From Thermoplasmata archaeon (lineage in GTDB: Archaea; Thermoplasmatota; Thermoplasmata; UBA184): 64,000 bases of DNA. Under the pieces are notes generated by a model that did no database searches, was not told where the DNA came from, and saw nothing but the letters and a program-made list of their open reading frames with translations. Positions 9,823-17,343 of the stretch are shown in pieces. The stretch is taken from positions 62,001 through 126,000 of the forward strand of contig JAKAZU010000002.1 in NCBI GenBank assembly GCA_021826525.1, read 5' to 3'. A program made the translations under genes and the position numbers. Numbering within the stretch: position 1 is the first letter of the stretch; the number at the start of each line of letters is the position of its first letter.

Positions 9823-11457
9823 GTGAAGGTAATCGTGGTCAGCGGGGGGGTCATTTCCGGCCTCGGTAAGGGCATCACCACGTCCTCCCTCGGGCGCCTC
9901 CTCAAGGCCCGCGGGATCCCCGTCACGATCCTCAAGATCGACCCGTACCTGAACGTCGACGCCGGAACGATGAACCCGTACCAGCACGGAGAGGTCTTCG
10001 TGCTGGACGACGGCACCGAGGCCGATCTCGACCTTGGGAATTACGAGCGCTTCCTCGGCCAGAGCCTCTCGGGGACCCACAACCTGACGACCGGCAAGAT
10101 CTATCGCGCGGTGATCGAGAAGGAACGGCGGGGCGACTACCTCGGAACGACCGTTCAGATCATCCCGCACGTCACCGGAGAGATCAAGCGAACCATCCGC
10201 GAGGTCGCCCAGGCGGCCGGCGCGGAAGTGATTCTTGTCGAGGTCGGCGGGACCGTGGGCGACATCGAGTCGATGCCCTTCCTAGAGGCGCTGCGCGAGC
10301 TGTCCTACGAGCTGGGCGAGGGCCACACCGCGTTCGTGCACACGACGCTCGTCCCGATCGTTGGGCCCGTCGGGGAGGCGAAGACGAAACCGACCCAGCA
10401 TTCCGTTCGCGAGCTGCGCGCCATTGGCATCCGGCCGAACCTGATCATCGCGAGGGGTCCGGCGCCCCTGGCGGCGGACATCAAGGCGAAGATCTCCCTT
10501 TTCTGTGACGTGCCTCCGGAAGCCGTCATCAGCGTGCCCGACCAGCCAACCATCTACGAGGTGCCGCTCGTCCTCGAAGCGCAGGGTGTCGGGACTCGGC
10601 TGACCGAGCTGTTGCACTTGCCCGACCGTCCCCCAGACTATGCCGCCTGGAAGGAGTTCCTGACGACCTACCGACGGAGCGGGGGATCGATCGAGGTAGC
10701 GATCGTCGGAAAGTACACCGAGCTTCGGGACGCGTACCTTTCGCACATCGAAGCGTTCCATCACGTGCAGGGTCACCTCGGGGTGGATGTCCGCCTGTCC
10801 TGGTACGACGCCGAGGACATTCCGAAGAACCCCACGCTTCTCGCCCGGATCGAGCACGCCGACGCTCTCCTCGTTCCCGGTGGATTCGGAGCGCGCGGCG
10901 TCGAAGGAAAGGTCCAGGCGATCGAAGTCTCCCGTACCCGGGGCATCCCGTTCCTCGGGGTCTGCTACGGGTTCCAGATCGCCGCGGTCGAATTCGCACG
11001 CAATGTGCTCGGCCTCGCCTCGGCGAGCAGCACCGAGATCGAGCCCGAGACCCCCGATCCCGTCGTCTGCCTCCTCGAGCAGCAGAAGGGCCTCCAGGCC
11101 ATGGGGGGCACGATGCGCCTCGGCGCGCAGCGTGTCGTCCTCACGCCGGGGTCGCTGATCGCCCGCACGTACGGGAAGACCGAGGTCTGGGAGCGGCACC
11201 GCCACCGCTACGAGATCAATCCCGCGTACTTCGACCGGTTCCGCGCTGCGGGGCTCGCGATTACGGGAACCTCGGTCGACGGTCGCGTTGAGTCCTTCGA
11301 GATCGCGGATCACCCGTTCTTCGTCGGAGTACAGTTCCACCCCGAGTTCCTTTCTCGCCCCGAGGCCCCGCACCCCCTCTATCTCGGCCTCGTTCGCGCC
11401 GCGCTGGCCCGGAAGGAGGTGCCGGCTCCTGCCGCTCGCCCGCCGGCTCTCTCGTGA
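9823..11457 (+). CDS. pyrG: CTP synthase
   Basis: A 544-residue CTP synthase that aminates UTP with glutamine-derived ammonia. The N-terminal synthetase half begins VKVIVVSGGVISGLGKG and contains DPYLNVDAGTMNPYQHGE. The C-terminal class I glutamine amidotransferase has the nucleophile in FLGVCYGFQI and the partner VQFHPEF. Most homologues read CLGMQ after the catalytic region, so CYGFQ is a slight variant. I start at GTG 9823; an ATG at 9778 would add an extension not seen in the family. The aspS frame opens inside its last codons, making an overlapping pair. Confidence 0.95.
   Translation: MKVIVVSGGVISGLGKGITTSSLGRLLKARGIPVTILKIDPYLNVDAGTMNPYQHGEVFVLDDGTEADLDLGNYERFLGQSLSGTHNLTTGKIYRAVIEKERRGDYLGTTVQIIPHVTGEIKRTIREVAQAAGAEVILVEVGGTVGDIESMPFLEALRELSYELGEGHTAFVHTTLVPIVGPVGEAKTKPTQHSVRELRAIGIRPNLIIARGPAPLAADIKAKISLFCDVPPEAVISVPDQPTIYEVPLVLEAQGVGTRLTELLHLPDRPPDYAAWKEFLTTYRRSGGSIEVAIVGKYTELRDAYLSHIEAFHHVQGHLGVDVRLSWYDAEDIPKNPTLLARIEHADALLVPGGFGARGVEGKVQAIEVSRTRGIPFLGVCYGFQIAAVEFARNVLGLASASSTEIEPETPDPVVCLLEQQKGLQAMGGTMRLGAQRVVLTPGSLIARTYGKTEVWERHRHRYEINPAYFDRFRAAGLAITGTSVDGRVESFEIADHPFFVGVQFHPEFLSRPEAPHPLYLGLVRAALARKEVPAPAARPPALS
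11415..11421 (+). promoter_or_regulatory. Strong Shine-Dalgarno site deciding the aspS start
   Basis: GGAGGTG lies inside the end of pyrG and ends 7 nt before a CTG codon at 11429. No ATG, GTG or TTG occurs in the aspS frame anywhere near the family N-terminus. The site therefore supports initiation at CTG. Confidence 0.6.
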
Positions 11458-12739
11458 GCTAAAGGAGCGGGACGGGGAGACCGTCCGCATCGCCGGTTTC
11501 CTCGAGGAATACCGCGCCCTCGGCGGCGTCGCGTTCGCGGTCGTCCGCGACCGCAGTGGCGGCACGCAGGTCACCCTGAAGAAGGGGGTCACCGACCCCG
11601 CGTTGTTCGCGTTGCTCGCCGAGCTTCCGCGAGAGTCCGTGATCGACGTCACGGGCACGGTACGTCGATCGGAGAAATCGAACCGAGGCGTCGAGCTGTT
11701 GCCCGAGCGGATCGAGGTGCGGGCCCGCGCCGGAGTCCCGCTACCGCTCGGAGTGGTCGACCGGGTCTCGGCCGATCTCGATACGCGGCTCAACCACCGC
11801 GTGCTCGACCTGCGCAAACCCGAGGTGCGCGCGATCTTCGAGGTCCGGTCCGCCCTGCTCGCCGGGTTCCGGGAAGCGTTCCTGGAGCGGGGGTTCCTCG
11901 AGATTGAAACGCCGAAGCTCTTGCGCGCGGGCGCGGAGGGCGGCGCGACCCTCTTCGCGGTCGACTACTTCGGGAGCCCGGCGTACCTTGCTCAGAGCCC
12001 CCAGCTCTACAAGCAGATGCTGATCGGGGCCGGTTTCGAACGCGTCTTCGAGATCGCTCCGGCCTTCCGCGCCGAGCCCTCCGACACGGTCCGCCACTTG
12101 ACCGAGTTCGGCAGCCTCGACGCCGAAATGGGGTACATCGATGACGTGGAGGATGTCCGCCGGATGCTCGAGGAGGTCCTGGCGGCAGCGATCCGAGCCG
12201 CCCATCGCCGCCTCGCCGACGCGGGGAACCCGCATGTCGATCAGCTTCCCGAGGTCCGTACTCCGTTCCCCCGCATCCCCTTCTCGACCGCGGAGGAGTG
12301 GCTGGGGCGCGCCGGGGCCGGGCTCGACTTCGGCACCGAGGACGAGAAGGCGATCGGGGAGCGTGCGCTTCAGGAGCACGGGAATCCGTTCTACTATCTC
12401 ACGGACTTCCCGACGTCGGTCAAGGAGCGGACGTTCTATGCCCAGCGCCAGGACGCCGACCCGTCCAGGACCTGGTATTTCGACCTCGACTATCGAGGGG
12501 TGGAGATCGTCAGCGGAGGCGCCCGCGAGCACCGACTGGACCGGGTCATCGCGAACATGAGGTCCGCCGGGCTCGATCCGGGGTCGTTCGAGGGGTACCT
12601 GGAAGCCTTCCGCTACGGGATGCCCCCGCACGGTGGCTGGGGCCTCGGCGTCGATCGCTTGGTCATGGTCCTCCTCGGTCTCGGGAACGCCCGGGAGGCG
12701 CGCTTATTCCCCCGCGACCGCTACCGACTGGACCCGTAG
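11429..12739 (+). CDS. aspS: Aspartyl-tRNA synthetase, archaeal type, apparent CTG start
   Basis: A class IIb synthetase of 436 residues, the usual archaeal length. An OB-fold anticodon-binding domain (TVRIAGFLEEYRALGG) precedes the catalytic domain with motif 1 (FLERGFLEIETPKLL), motif 2 (FEIAPAFRAEPSDTVRHLTEF) and motif 3 (GWGLGVDRLVMVLLGL). Whether it also charges tRNA-Asn cannot be told from the sequence. The frame lacks ATG, GTG and TTG at the expected N-terminus. The only upstream ATG (11288) would add 47 unrelated residues read through pyrG. CTG 11429 has a perfect GGAGGTG at ideal spacing, so I choose it. It overlaps pyrG by 29 nt and is followed by mcm. Confidence 0.88.
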   Translation: MPLARRLSRELKERDGETVRIAGFLEEYRALGGVAFAVVRDRSGGTQVTLKKGVTDPALFALLAELPRESVIDVTGTVRRSEKSNRGVELLPERIEVRARAGVPLPLGVVDRVSADLDTRLNHRVLDLRKPEVRAIFEVRSALLAGFREAFLERGFLEIETPKLLRAGAEGGATLFAVDYFGSPAYLAQSPQLYKQMLIGAGFERVFEIAPAFRAEPSDTVRHLTEFGSLDAEMGYIDDVEDVRRMLEEVLAAAIRAAHRRLADAGNPHVDQLPEVRTPFPRIPFSTAEEWLGRAGAGLDFGTEDEKAIGERALQEHGNPFYYLTDFPTSVKERTFYAQRQDADPSRTWYFDLDYRGVEIVSGGAREHRLDRVIANMRSAGLDPGSFEGYLEAFRYGMPPHGGWGLGVDRLVMVLLGLGNAREARLFPRDRYRLDP

Positions 12740-12750
12740 GAGGTTCGACG

Positions 12751-14874
12751 ATGGTCGCGGCCAAAAGGACCCTGCCCGCTCCGCCGGAAATCTCGGGCCG
12801 ATGGGCCGCGGTCTTCGAGGAGGCGGGGGTACGTCCCGCGATCCTGCTCCTTGCGGACCGGATGCCCGAGGAACGGAGCCTCGAGATGCCGTTCGCGACC
12901 CTCGAGGCGATCGACACTACGCTGGCGGACCTTCTGCTCGAGCGGGCCGAGGAAGTGCTCAGCGCGGGGATGCGGGCGATGCGCGACACCCTCCCGGTCG
13001 CGGGGCTCGAGGCCGAAGGGTTGCGCCTCCGCATCACGGGCCTGCCCACGGTCGCCCGTCGGCCGATCCGTGAGATCCGGGAATCCGACCTCGGGAGGTT
13101 CCTCGCGGTCGAGGGTCTCGTCCGCAAGGTCAGCGAGGTGCGACCCCAGATCCGCGATGCGGTCTTCCAGTGCGTTCTGTGCCGGACCGAGTTCCACGAG
13201 CTCCAGGACGACGCATCACTCGTCTTTCGCGAGCCGCTCGAGTGCCCGGAGAGCCAGGGAGGATGCGGAAAGCCCGCCGGCCGCACCCGGTTCCGCCTTC
13301 TCCCCGAGAAGTCCAGCTACGTCGATTCCCAAAGGATCGAAGTGCAGGAAAGCCCCGAATCGCTCCATCGCGGCGCGCATCCGCAAGGGGTAACCGTCCT
13401 GCTCACGGAGGACCTCGCGGGCAAGGTGATTCCGGGGAACCGGGTCGTCGCGAACGGCGTCCTGCGCAGCTTCCAGCGGGCCTCTGCTGGCCGCGCCGGG
13501 CCGGTCCGCAGCACGACCTTCGATCTGATGCTCCTCGGGAACTCCCTGGAATCGAAGGCGGTCTCGCTCGAGGAGGTCGAGCTCACCGATGAGGAGGAGC
13601 GTCTCGTCCGCCAGTTCGAAGGGGATCCGACCGCCGTCGACAAGATCGTTCTTTCTCTCGCGCCCACGATCAAGCAGATGGACCAGGAGAAGGAGGCCAT
13701 CGCGCTCCAGCTCTTCGGCGGTGTCGAAAAGCGGCATCCGGACGGGGTACGGACGCGCGGGGACATCCATGTCCTGTTGATCGGGGACCCCGGTACGGCG
13801 AAGAGCCAGCTCCTGCGCTACGTCGCCGAGGTCGCGCTGCACGGCATCTACACGAGCGGCAAGGGAGCGACGGCCGCCGGTCTCACGGCCGCGGCGGTGA
13901 AGGACGATTTCGCCGGCGGGCGCTGGGTGCTCGAGGCCGGAATGCTGGTCCTGGCCGACGGGGGCATGGCGGTCGTCGACGAGCTCGACAAGATGACCGC
14001 CGAGGACCGCTCGGCGATGCACGAGGCGCTCGAGCAGCAGACGGTATCGATCGCCAAGGCGGGGATCACCGCGACGCTCAACGCCCGATGCGCGGTCCTG
14101 GCCGCGGCGAACCCAAAGCTCGGACGCTTCAACCCCGACAAGCCGTTCGCCGAGCAGCTCGACCTGCCTCCGACCCTGTTGTCGCGCTTTGACGTCATCT
14201 TCTCGATCCAGGACCGGCCGGAGCCCGAGCGCGATCGACTGCTCGCGAACCAGATCCTAACCTCGCACCAGGAAGGCGCGCCCGGGGGTTCGGATCCGGG
14301 AGTCACCGGTCGGGCCGCCCGATCGGCGCCGTTCGCTCCCGAGTTCCTGAAGAAGTACATCGCCTACGCGCGCCAGCGCGTCTCTCCCCAGCTCTCGGAC
14401 GAAGCGCGGAAGGTGCTCGAGGACTTCTACGTTCGGGTCCGCCGGCAGGGGGAAGGTCCCGGGGCTCCCGTCCCGATCACCGCGCGCCAGCTGGAAGCGC
14501 TCATCCGCCTTTCGGAGGCCGCCGCCCGCGCCCGCCTCTCCCAGAGCGTGGGCATCGAAGACGCTCAGCGCGCGATCCGCGTCGTGGAGAACTTCATGTC
14601 CCGGGTCTCGAAGGACGAGGACGGTAAGCTCGACGTCGACCTCGTGATGACCGGGCACAGCGCGAGCCAGCGCGAGCGGCTCGAGACGCTCCTGACGATC
14701 ATGCGCACGCTCATGGAACGACCCCAAGGATCGTTCACGCTCGCCGAAGTCCAGGCGGAGGCGTTGAAGTCGGGGATCGAGACGCAGCGCACGGAAGCGC
14801 TCTTCTTCGTATTGCGGAACCAGGGCGAGATCATGGAGCCGCAGCCCGACGTCTGGCAGCTCGTTCGGTTCTGA
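12751..14874 (+). CDS. mcm: Replicative DNA helicase MCM
   Basis: A 707-residue archaeal MCM, the replicative hexameric 3'-5' helicase. N-terminal domain with a zinc-binding cluster (CVLCRTEF, then CPESQGGC at about residues 141-172) and OB region. AAA+ core with Walker A GDPGTAKS (about 345-352), Walker B AVVDELDKM (about 407-415) and arginine-finger motif LLSRFDVIF. A winged-helix-like C-terminus follows (FTLAEVQAEALKSG). The ATG is preceded by aggagg, 7 nt upstream, just after the aspS stop. The frame stays open upstream to 12298, but that is antisense/alternate reading of aspS. No intein is seen; the P-loop region is contiguous. Confidence 0.95.
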   Translation: MVAAKRTLPAPPEISGRWAAVFEEAGVRPAILLLADRMPEERSLEMPFATLEAIDTTLADLLLERAEEVLSAGMRAMRDTLPVAGLEAEGLRLRITGLPTVARRPIREIRESDLGRFLAVEGLVRKVSEVRPQIRDAVFQCVLCRTEFHELQDDASLVFREPLECPESQGGCGKPAGRTRFRLLPEKSSYVDSQRIEVQESPESLHRGAHPQGVTVLLTEDLAGKVIPGNRVVANGVLRSFQRASAGRAGPVRSTTFDLMLLGNSLESKAVSLEEVELTDEEERLVRQFEGDPTAVDKIVLSLAPTIKQMDQEKEAIALQLFGGVEKRHPDGVRTRGDIHVLLIGDPGTAKSQLLRYVAEVALHGIYTSGKGATAAGLTAAAVKDDFAGGRWVLEAGMLVLADGGMAVVDELDKMTAEDRSAMHEALEQQTVSIAKAGITATLNARCAVLAAANPKLGRFNPDKPFAEQLDLPPTLLSRFDVIFSIQDRPEPERDRLLANQILTSHQEGAPGGSDPGVTGRAARSAPFAPEFLKKYIAYARQRVSPQLSDEARKVLEDFYVRVRRQGEGPGAPVPITARQLEALIRLSEAAARARLSQSVGIEDAQRAIRVVENFMSRVSKDEDGKLDVDLVMTGHSASQRERLETLLTIMRTLMERPQGSFTLAEVQAEALKSGIETQRTEALFFVLRNQGEIMEPQPDVWQLVRF

Positions 14875-14936
14875 GCGCGCGGCCCCCGGTCCGGGGGCTC
14901 GGCGATATATGCGGGTCCTGAGGTCTCCTTCGGGTC

Positions 14937-15260
14937 ATGGCCGAGGCGCAGGGCGCGATCGTGATGCGGATCCACCGGATCCGCGCGGAGTTCGTCGTCG
15001 CCGCGTGCGACGCCGAGCTGATCGGCCAGGAAGTTCCGGTCGGCTCGAAAGGTCGAAAGGTGCGCATCAGCGAGCAGTTCTACGGAGAGCGGAAGGTCTC
15101 TCCCGAGGAGCTCCTGTGGGCCCTCGCTCGCGCGACGACCGCGAACCTTCTCGGGAGCCGCGTGACGCGCCTCGCGCGCGAGGCCGGCTACGTCGACGAA
15201 GGTTGTACCGGCACGCTCGGGGGCATCCCCCATGCCGAGATCTTCTCGATGAGCGCGTAA
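14937..15260 (+). CDS. DUF424 family archaeal protein
   Basis: A 107-residue protein matching the archaeal DUF424 family in length and pattern: a short beta-rich N-terminus (MRIHRIRAEFVVAACDAELIG), then ISEQFYGERKVSPEEL, then a helix ATTANLLGSRVTRLAREAGYVD and the final GGIPHAEIFSM. The biochemical role is unknown; family members often sit beside translation or replication genes. A TATA-like cgatatatgcg (about 14902-14912) is about 30 nt upstream, suggesting a leaderless start independent of mcm. It is followed 9 nt later by the NMD3-like gene. Confidence 0.8.
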   Translation: MAEAQGAIVMRIHRIRAEFVVAACDAELIGQEVPVGSKGRKVRISEQFYGERKVSPEELLWALARATTANLLGSRVTRLAREAGYVDEGCTGTLGGIPHAEIFSMSA

Positions 15261-15269
15261 CGGGGGCCG

Positions 15270-16007
15270 ATGCCAACGAACGGGGAGTTCTGCGTTCTCT
15301 GCGGTCGCACCGGCCGCGTCCTGACCGACGGGGTCTGCGCCGAGTGCGCCGCCCAGCGTACGACGCTGCTCACGCCCCCCGGCCGGGGGATCGTTACCAT
15401 CTGCCCCACCTGCGGCGCCCGTCGGATGGGGTCCCACTGGGATCGCGCCGGCGCGAGCCGGCTCCTAACCGCGGAGGACCTGACTCCGTTGCTCGTCCCC
15501 CACCCCGAGGTCGCGCTACGGTCGGTCCGCTGGGAGGAGACCCAGCGCAGCGGCCTCCTCCACCAGTTCCGCGGCACCGCGCGGCTGCGGTTCCGCGGTC
15601 TCGAGCGGGACCAAGAGGTTGCCTTGACGGTGAAGGTCGAGCATCGGACCTGTCCGGCGTGCTCGCGCAAGAGCGGTCACTACTACACCGCGGTCCTCCA
15701 ACTGCGCGGTCCCGAAGGCGGCCGCCGCAGCAAGGCGACGGCCCTGCGCGCGCGTCTCGAGCGGCAGTGGGAGGAACTGATGACCGAATCCCGTGCGGAC
15801 TGGCGGGAGGCGATCAGCTGGCGGGAGGCGCTCCCGGAGGGCTGGGACTACTACGCCGTCGACACGCTCGCCGCCCGCTCGATCGCCCGGCTCGCGAAGC
15901 AGCGGCTCGGGGCGAGCGTGAAGGAATCCGCTACGCTCGTCGGTCGCAAGGACGGCGCCGACGTCTACCGCGTCACGTTCTGCGTGCGCCTCCCCGCGAG
16001 TGGCTGA
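15270..16007 (+). CDS. NMD3-related zinc-ribbon protein
   Basis: A 245-residue protein resembling the N-terminal part of NMD3, the adaptor that in eukaryotes exports 60S subunits; archaeal versions are presumed to act in large-subunit maturation. Several CxxC pairs are visible: FCVLCGRTG with VCAECAAQ, TICPTCGARRMG, and RTCPACSRKSGHYY. The YYTAVLQLRG strand after the last pair is characteristic. It lies 9 nt after the DUF424 gene and probably shares its transcript. Confidence 0.75.
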   Translation: MPTNGEFCVLCGRTGRVLTDGVCAECAAQRTTLLTPPGRGIVTICPTCGARRMGSHWDRAGASRLLTAEDLTPLLVPHPEVALRSVRWEETQRSGLLHQFRGTARLRFRGLERDQEVALTVKVEHRTCPACSRKSGHYYTAVLQLRGPEGGRRSKATALRARLERQWEELMTESRADWREAISWREALPEGWDYYAVDTLAARSIARLAKQRLGASVKESATLVGRKDGADVYRVTFCVRLPASG

Positions 16008-16070
16008 GGGAGCCCGCGCCGCGAGCGCGGGGGATATGTACCCGCGAAGCTCGCGAAAATCGGCCCTACG

Positions 16071-16352
16071 ATGCCGGTCGACATCGACGAAGCGGACGCA
16101 CAGACGGCGAAGCTGGGCGGCTTGGGTATCTATTTCGTGCTCTCGGCCGTGACCGGCGAGGGGCTCGAGGTTAGCGTCTACGATGGAAGCCCGGCCGACC
16201 TCGCCGAGCTGCGCTCCTCCTTGGAGGAATCTCTCGGTAAAAAGCAGCAGATCGTGCTGCTCCGGGGAGAGGCGCCCGAGGCCATGAACGTTCGGTGGTC
16301 CGTGCTCGACCCCCGCAAGACCCTGGCCAACCTTCCGGCGCACGGTCCGTAG
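16071..16352 (+). CDS. Small hypothetical protein (93 aa)
   Basis: I do not recognise this 93-residue protein. It is acidic at the start (VDIDEADA), then shows beta strands around GLGIYFVLSAVTGEGLEVSVYD and a helix ADLAELRSSLEESLGKKQQ. A two-layer alpha/beta fold is plausible. A TATA-like gggatatgtac (about 16027-16037) precedes the ATG by about 35-40 nt, which supports it as a real gene. It follows the NMD3-like gene by 63 nt on the same strand. Confidence 0.55.
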   Translation: MPVDIDEADAQTAKLGGLGIYFVLSAVTGEGLEVSVYDGSPADLAELRSSLEESLGKKQQIVLLRGEAPEAMNVRWSVLDPRKTLANLPAHGP

Positions 16353-16952
16353 TACCTCGAGTGCCGGTCTCGCTCCGGGCGCTACGGGATGCGCCGGGCC
16401 CGCCCGACGGACCATCCCCCGGAGGATTCAGCGCGATCGCCACAGCCCGCGTCGCTGCCCGAGGTTCCGAAGTTCATACAACCGACCGAGCCGGCGAGCC
16501 CTCGCATTGGGATCGGTCGCATCGTTGGCAACCAGCTTCGAGGGACTTCTCCGAACTCCTTCCCCGCGAGGCAGGACGTAAGGGGAGCGGCCGTGATTTC
16601 CGCGGGCCGTGCGGGACCTCGCAAGAGCCTCGCCGGCGGAACGCGAAGCTACGATGCCGTGCGGGAGCCGTGGACGGGCGCGCGCGGAGGCAACTCCCGC
16701 GTCGCGATCGCACGGCATCGGCGTGTTTCCTTTCCCATGGTCCGCGTCTCCGCGGAGAACTTCCTCGCGTCCATCGGGTCTCCCGGCCCGCGCGCTAAGC
16801 GCGGAACCGCGGGGCCCGAGCGGGGTCCCACGAGTCCGCACGCACGGAGGCTGCGAAACGGAGGGTGCGGAACGGTCGAGGCCGGTTCATCTCCGACAGT
16901 GGAACAATATCCTTAAGAGTCGAGTATCGCTCGAACCCTCCGGTACGGGGCG
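16353..16952. other. 600-bp gene-free region, possibly encoding a structured RNA
   Basis: No open frame in this stretch shows a protein-like composition; all readings are Arg/Pro/Ser-rich. It contains GC-rich inverted repeats, the strongest at 16652-16720, and ends in an AT-richer promoter region (tatccttaagag, about 16908-16919) that probably serves sepF. I looked for RNase P RNA and SRP RNA signatures on both strands and did not find their conserved cores. Confidence 0.5.
16652..16720. repeat. 12-bp perfect inverted repeat (long hairpin)
   Basis: The arm CGATGCCGTGCG (16652-16663) is exactly complementary to CGCACGGCATCG (16709-16720). A 45-nt GC-rich interior can pair further (gggag with ctccc). 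It lies mid-way in the 600-bp gene-free region. It could be the stem of a non-coding RNA or a regulatory hairpin. It is not followed by a T-run, so a terminator is unlikely. Confidence 0.6.
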
Positions 16953-17327
16953 ATGGCGAAGGGCGGGATCTTGCGGCGTCACCATGGCGCGGACACACTC
17001 GAAGAAGGAACGTTTCTCGACCTCGGAGCGTTGTCCTTCGATGACGCGGATTCCGCGCTCGGAGCGAAGGGCAGTGTCCGCATGGCGGAGGTCCTTCGTT
17101 TGGACGACGTCCATACCTACTCCAAGCTGACGTACCAGGGCGACATCGTCATACTGGACTACACCTCGATCTCCAACGACGCGACCGCGGTGAAGCGGAT
17201 GAGCACGGACCTGAGGAACATCACGCGGGACACCGGCGGCGACGTCGCCGGGATCGCGAAGGACCTCCTGTGCATCACTCCCGCCGGGATCCGCATCGAT
17301 CGCCAGAAACTGCGCCCTACGCTGTAG
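16953..17327 (+). CDS. sepF: SepF-like cell-division protein
   Basis: A 124-residue archaeal SepF (DUF552), the membrane anchor for FtsZ in archaea that lack FtsA. The C-terminal SepF core is clear: VRMAEVLRLDDVHTYSKL, GDIVILDYTSISND, then TGGDVAGIAKDLLCITPAGIRI. The N-terminal tail (MAKGGILRR) is short and basic; a classical long amphipathic helix is not obvious. It is followed 16 nt later by leucyl aminopeptidase. A PRC-barrel protein, a class that partners SepF in haloarchaea, is 5 kb away (22225-22467). ftsZ is not in the window. Confidence 0.8.
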   Translation: MAKGGILRRHHGADTLEEGTFLDLGALSFDDADSALGAKGSVRMAEVLRLDDVHTYSKLTYQGDIVILDYTSISNDATAVKRMSTDLRNITRDTGGDVAGIAKDLLCITPAGIRIDRQKLRPTL

Positions 17328-17343
17328 GCGACCGGGGTCCGCC

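Noticed and set aside
11288..11428. ATG 11288 as the start of AspRS
   Set aside because: It would add 47 residues of Ser/Arg/Pro-rich sequence read from inside pyrG that do not resemble the AspRS N-terminus.
12298..12750. In-frame extension of MCM upstream of ATG 12751
   Set aside because: It lies in an alternate frame of aspS with Arg/Gly-rich composition, and aggagg directly precedes 12751.
16389..16916. 175-codon plus-strand frame in the gene-free region
   Set aside because: Low-complexity Arg/Pro/Ser content, no domain, no start signal with TATA spacing.
16353..16952. RNase P RNA or SRP RNA in the gene-free region
   Set aside because: I looked for a GAGGAAAGTCC-type core and for the SRP helix 8 motif on both strands; a partial GAGGAAGTTCTCC on the minus strand is not enough.
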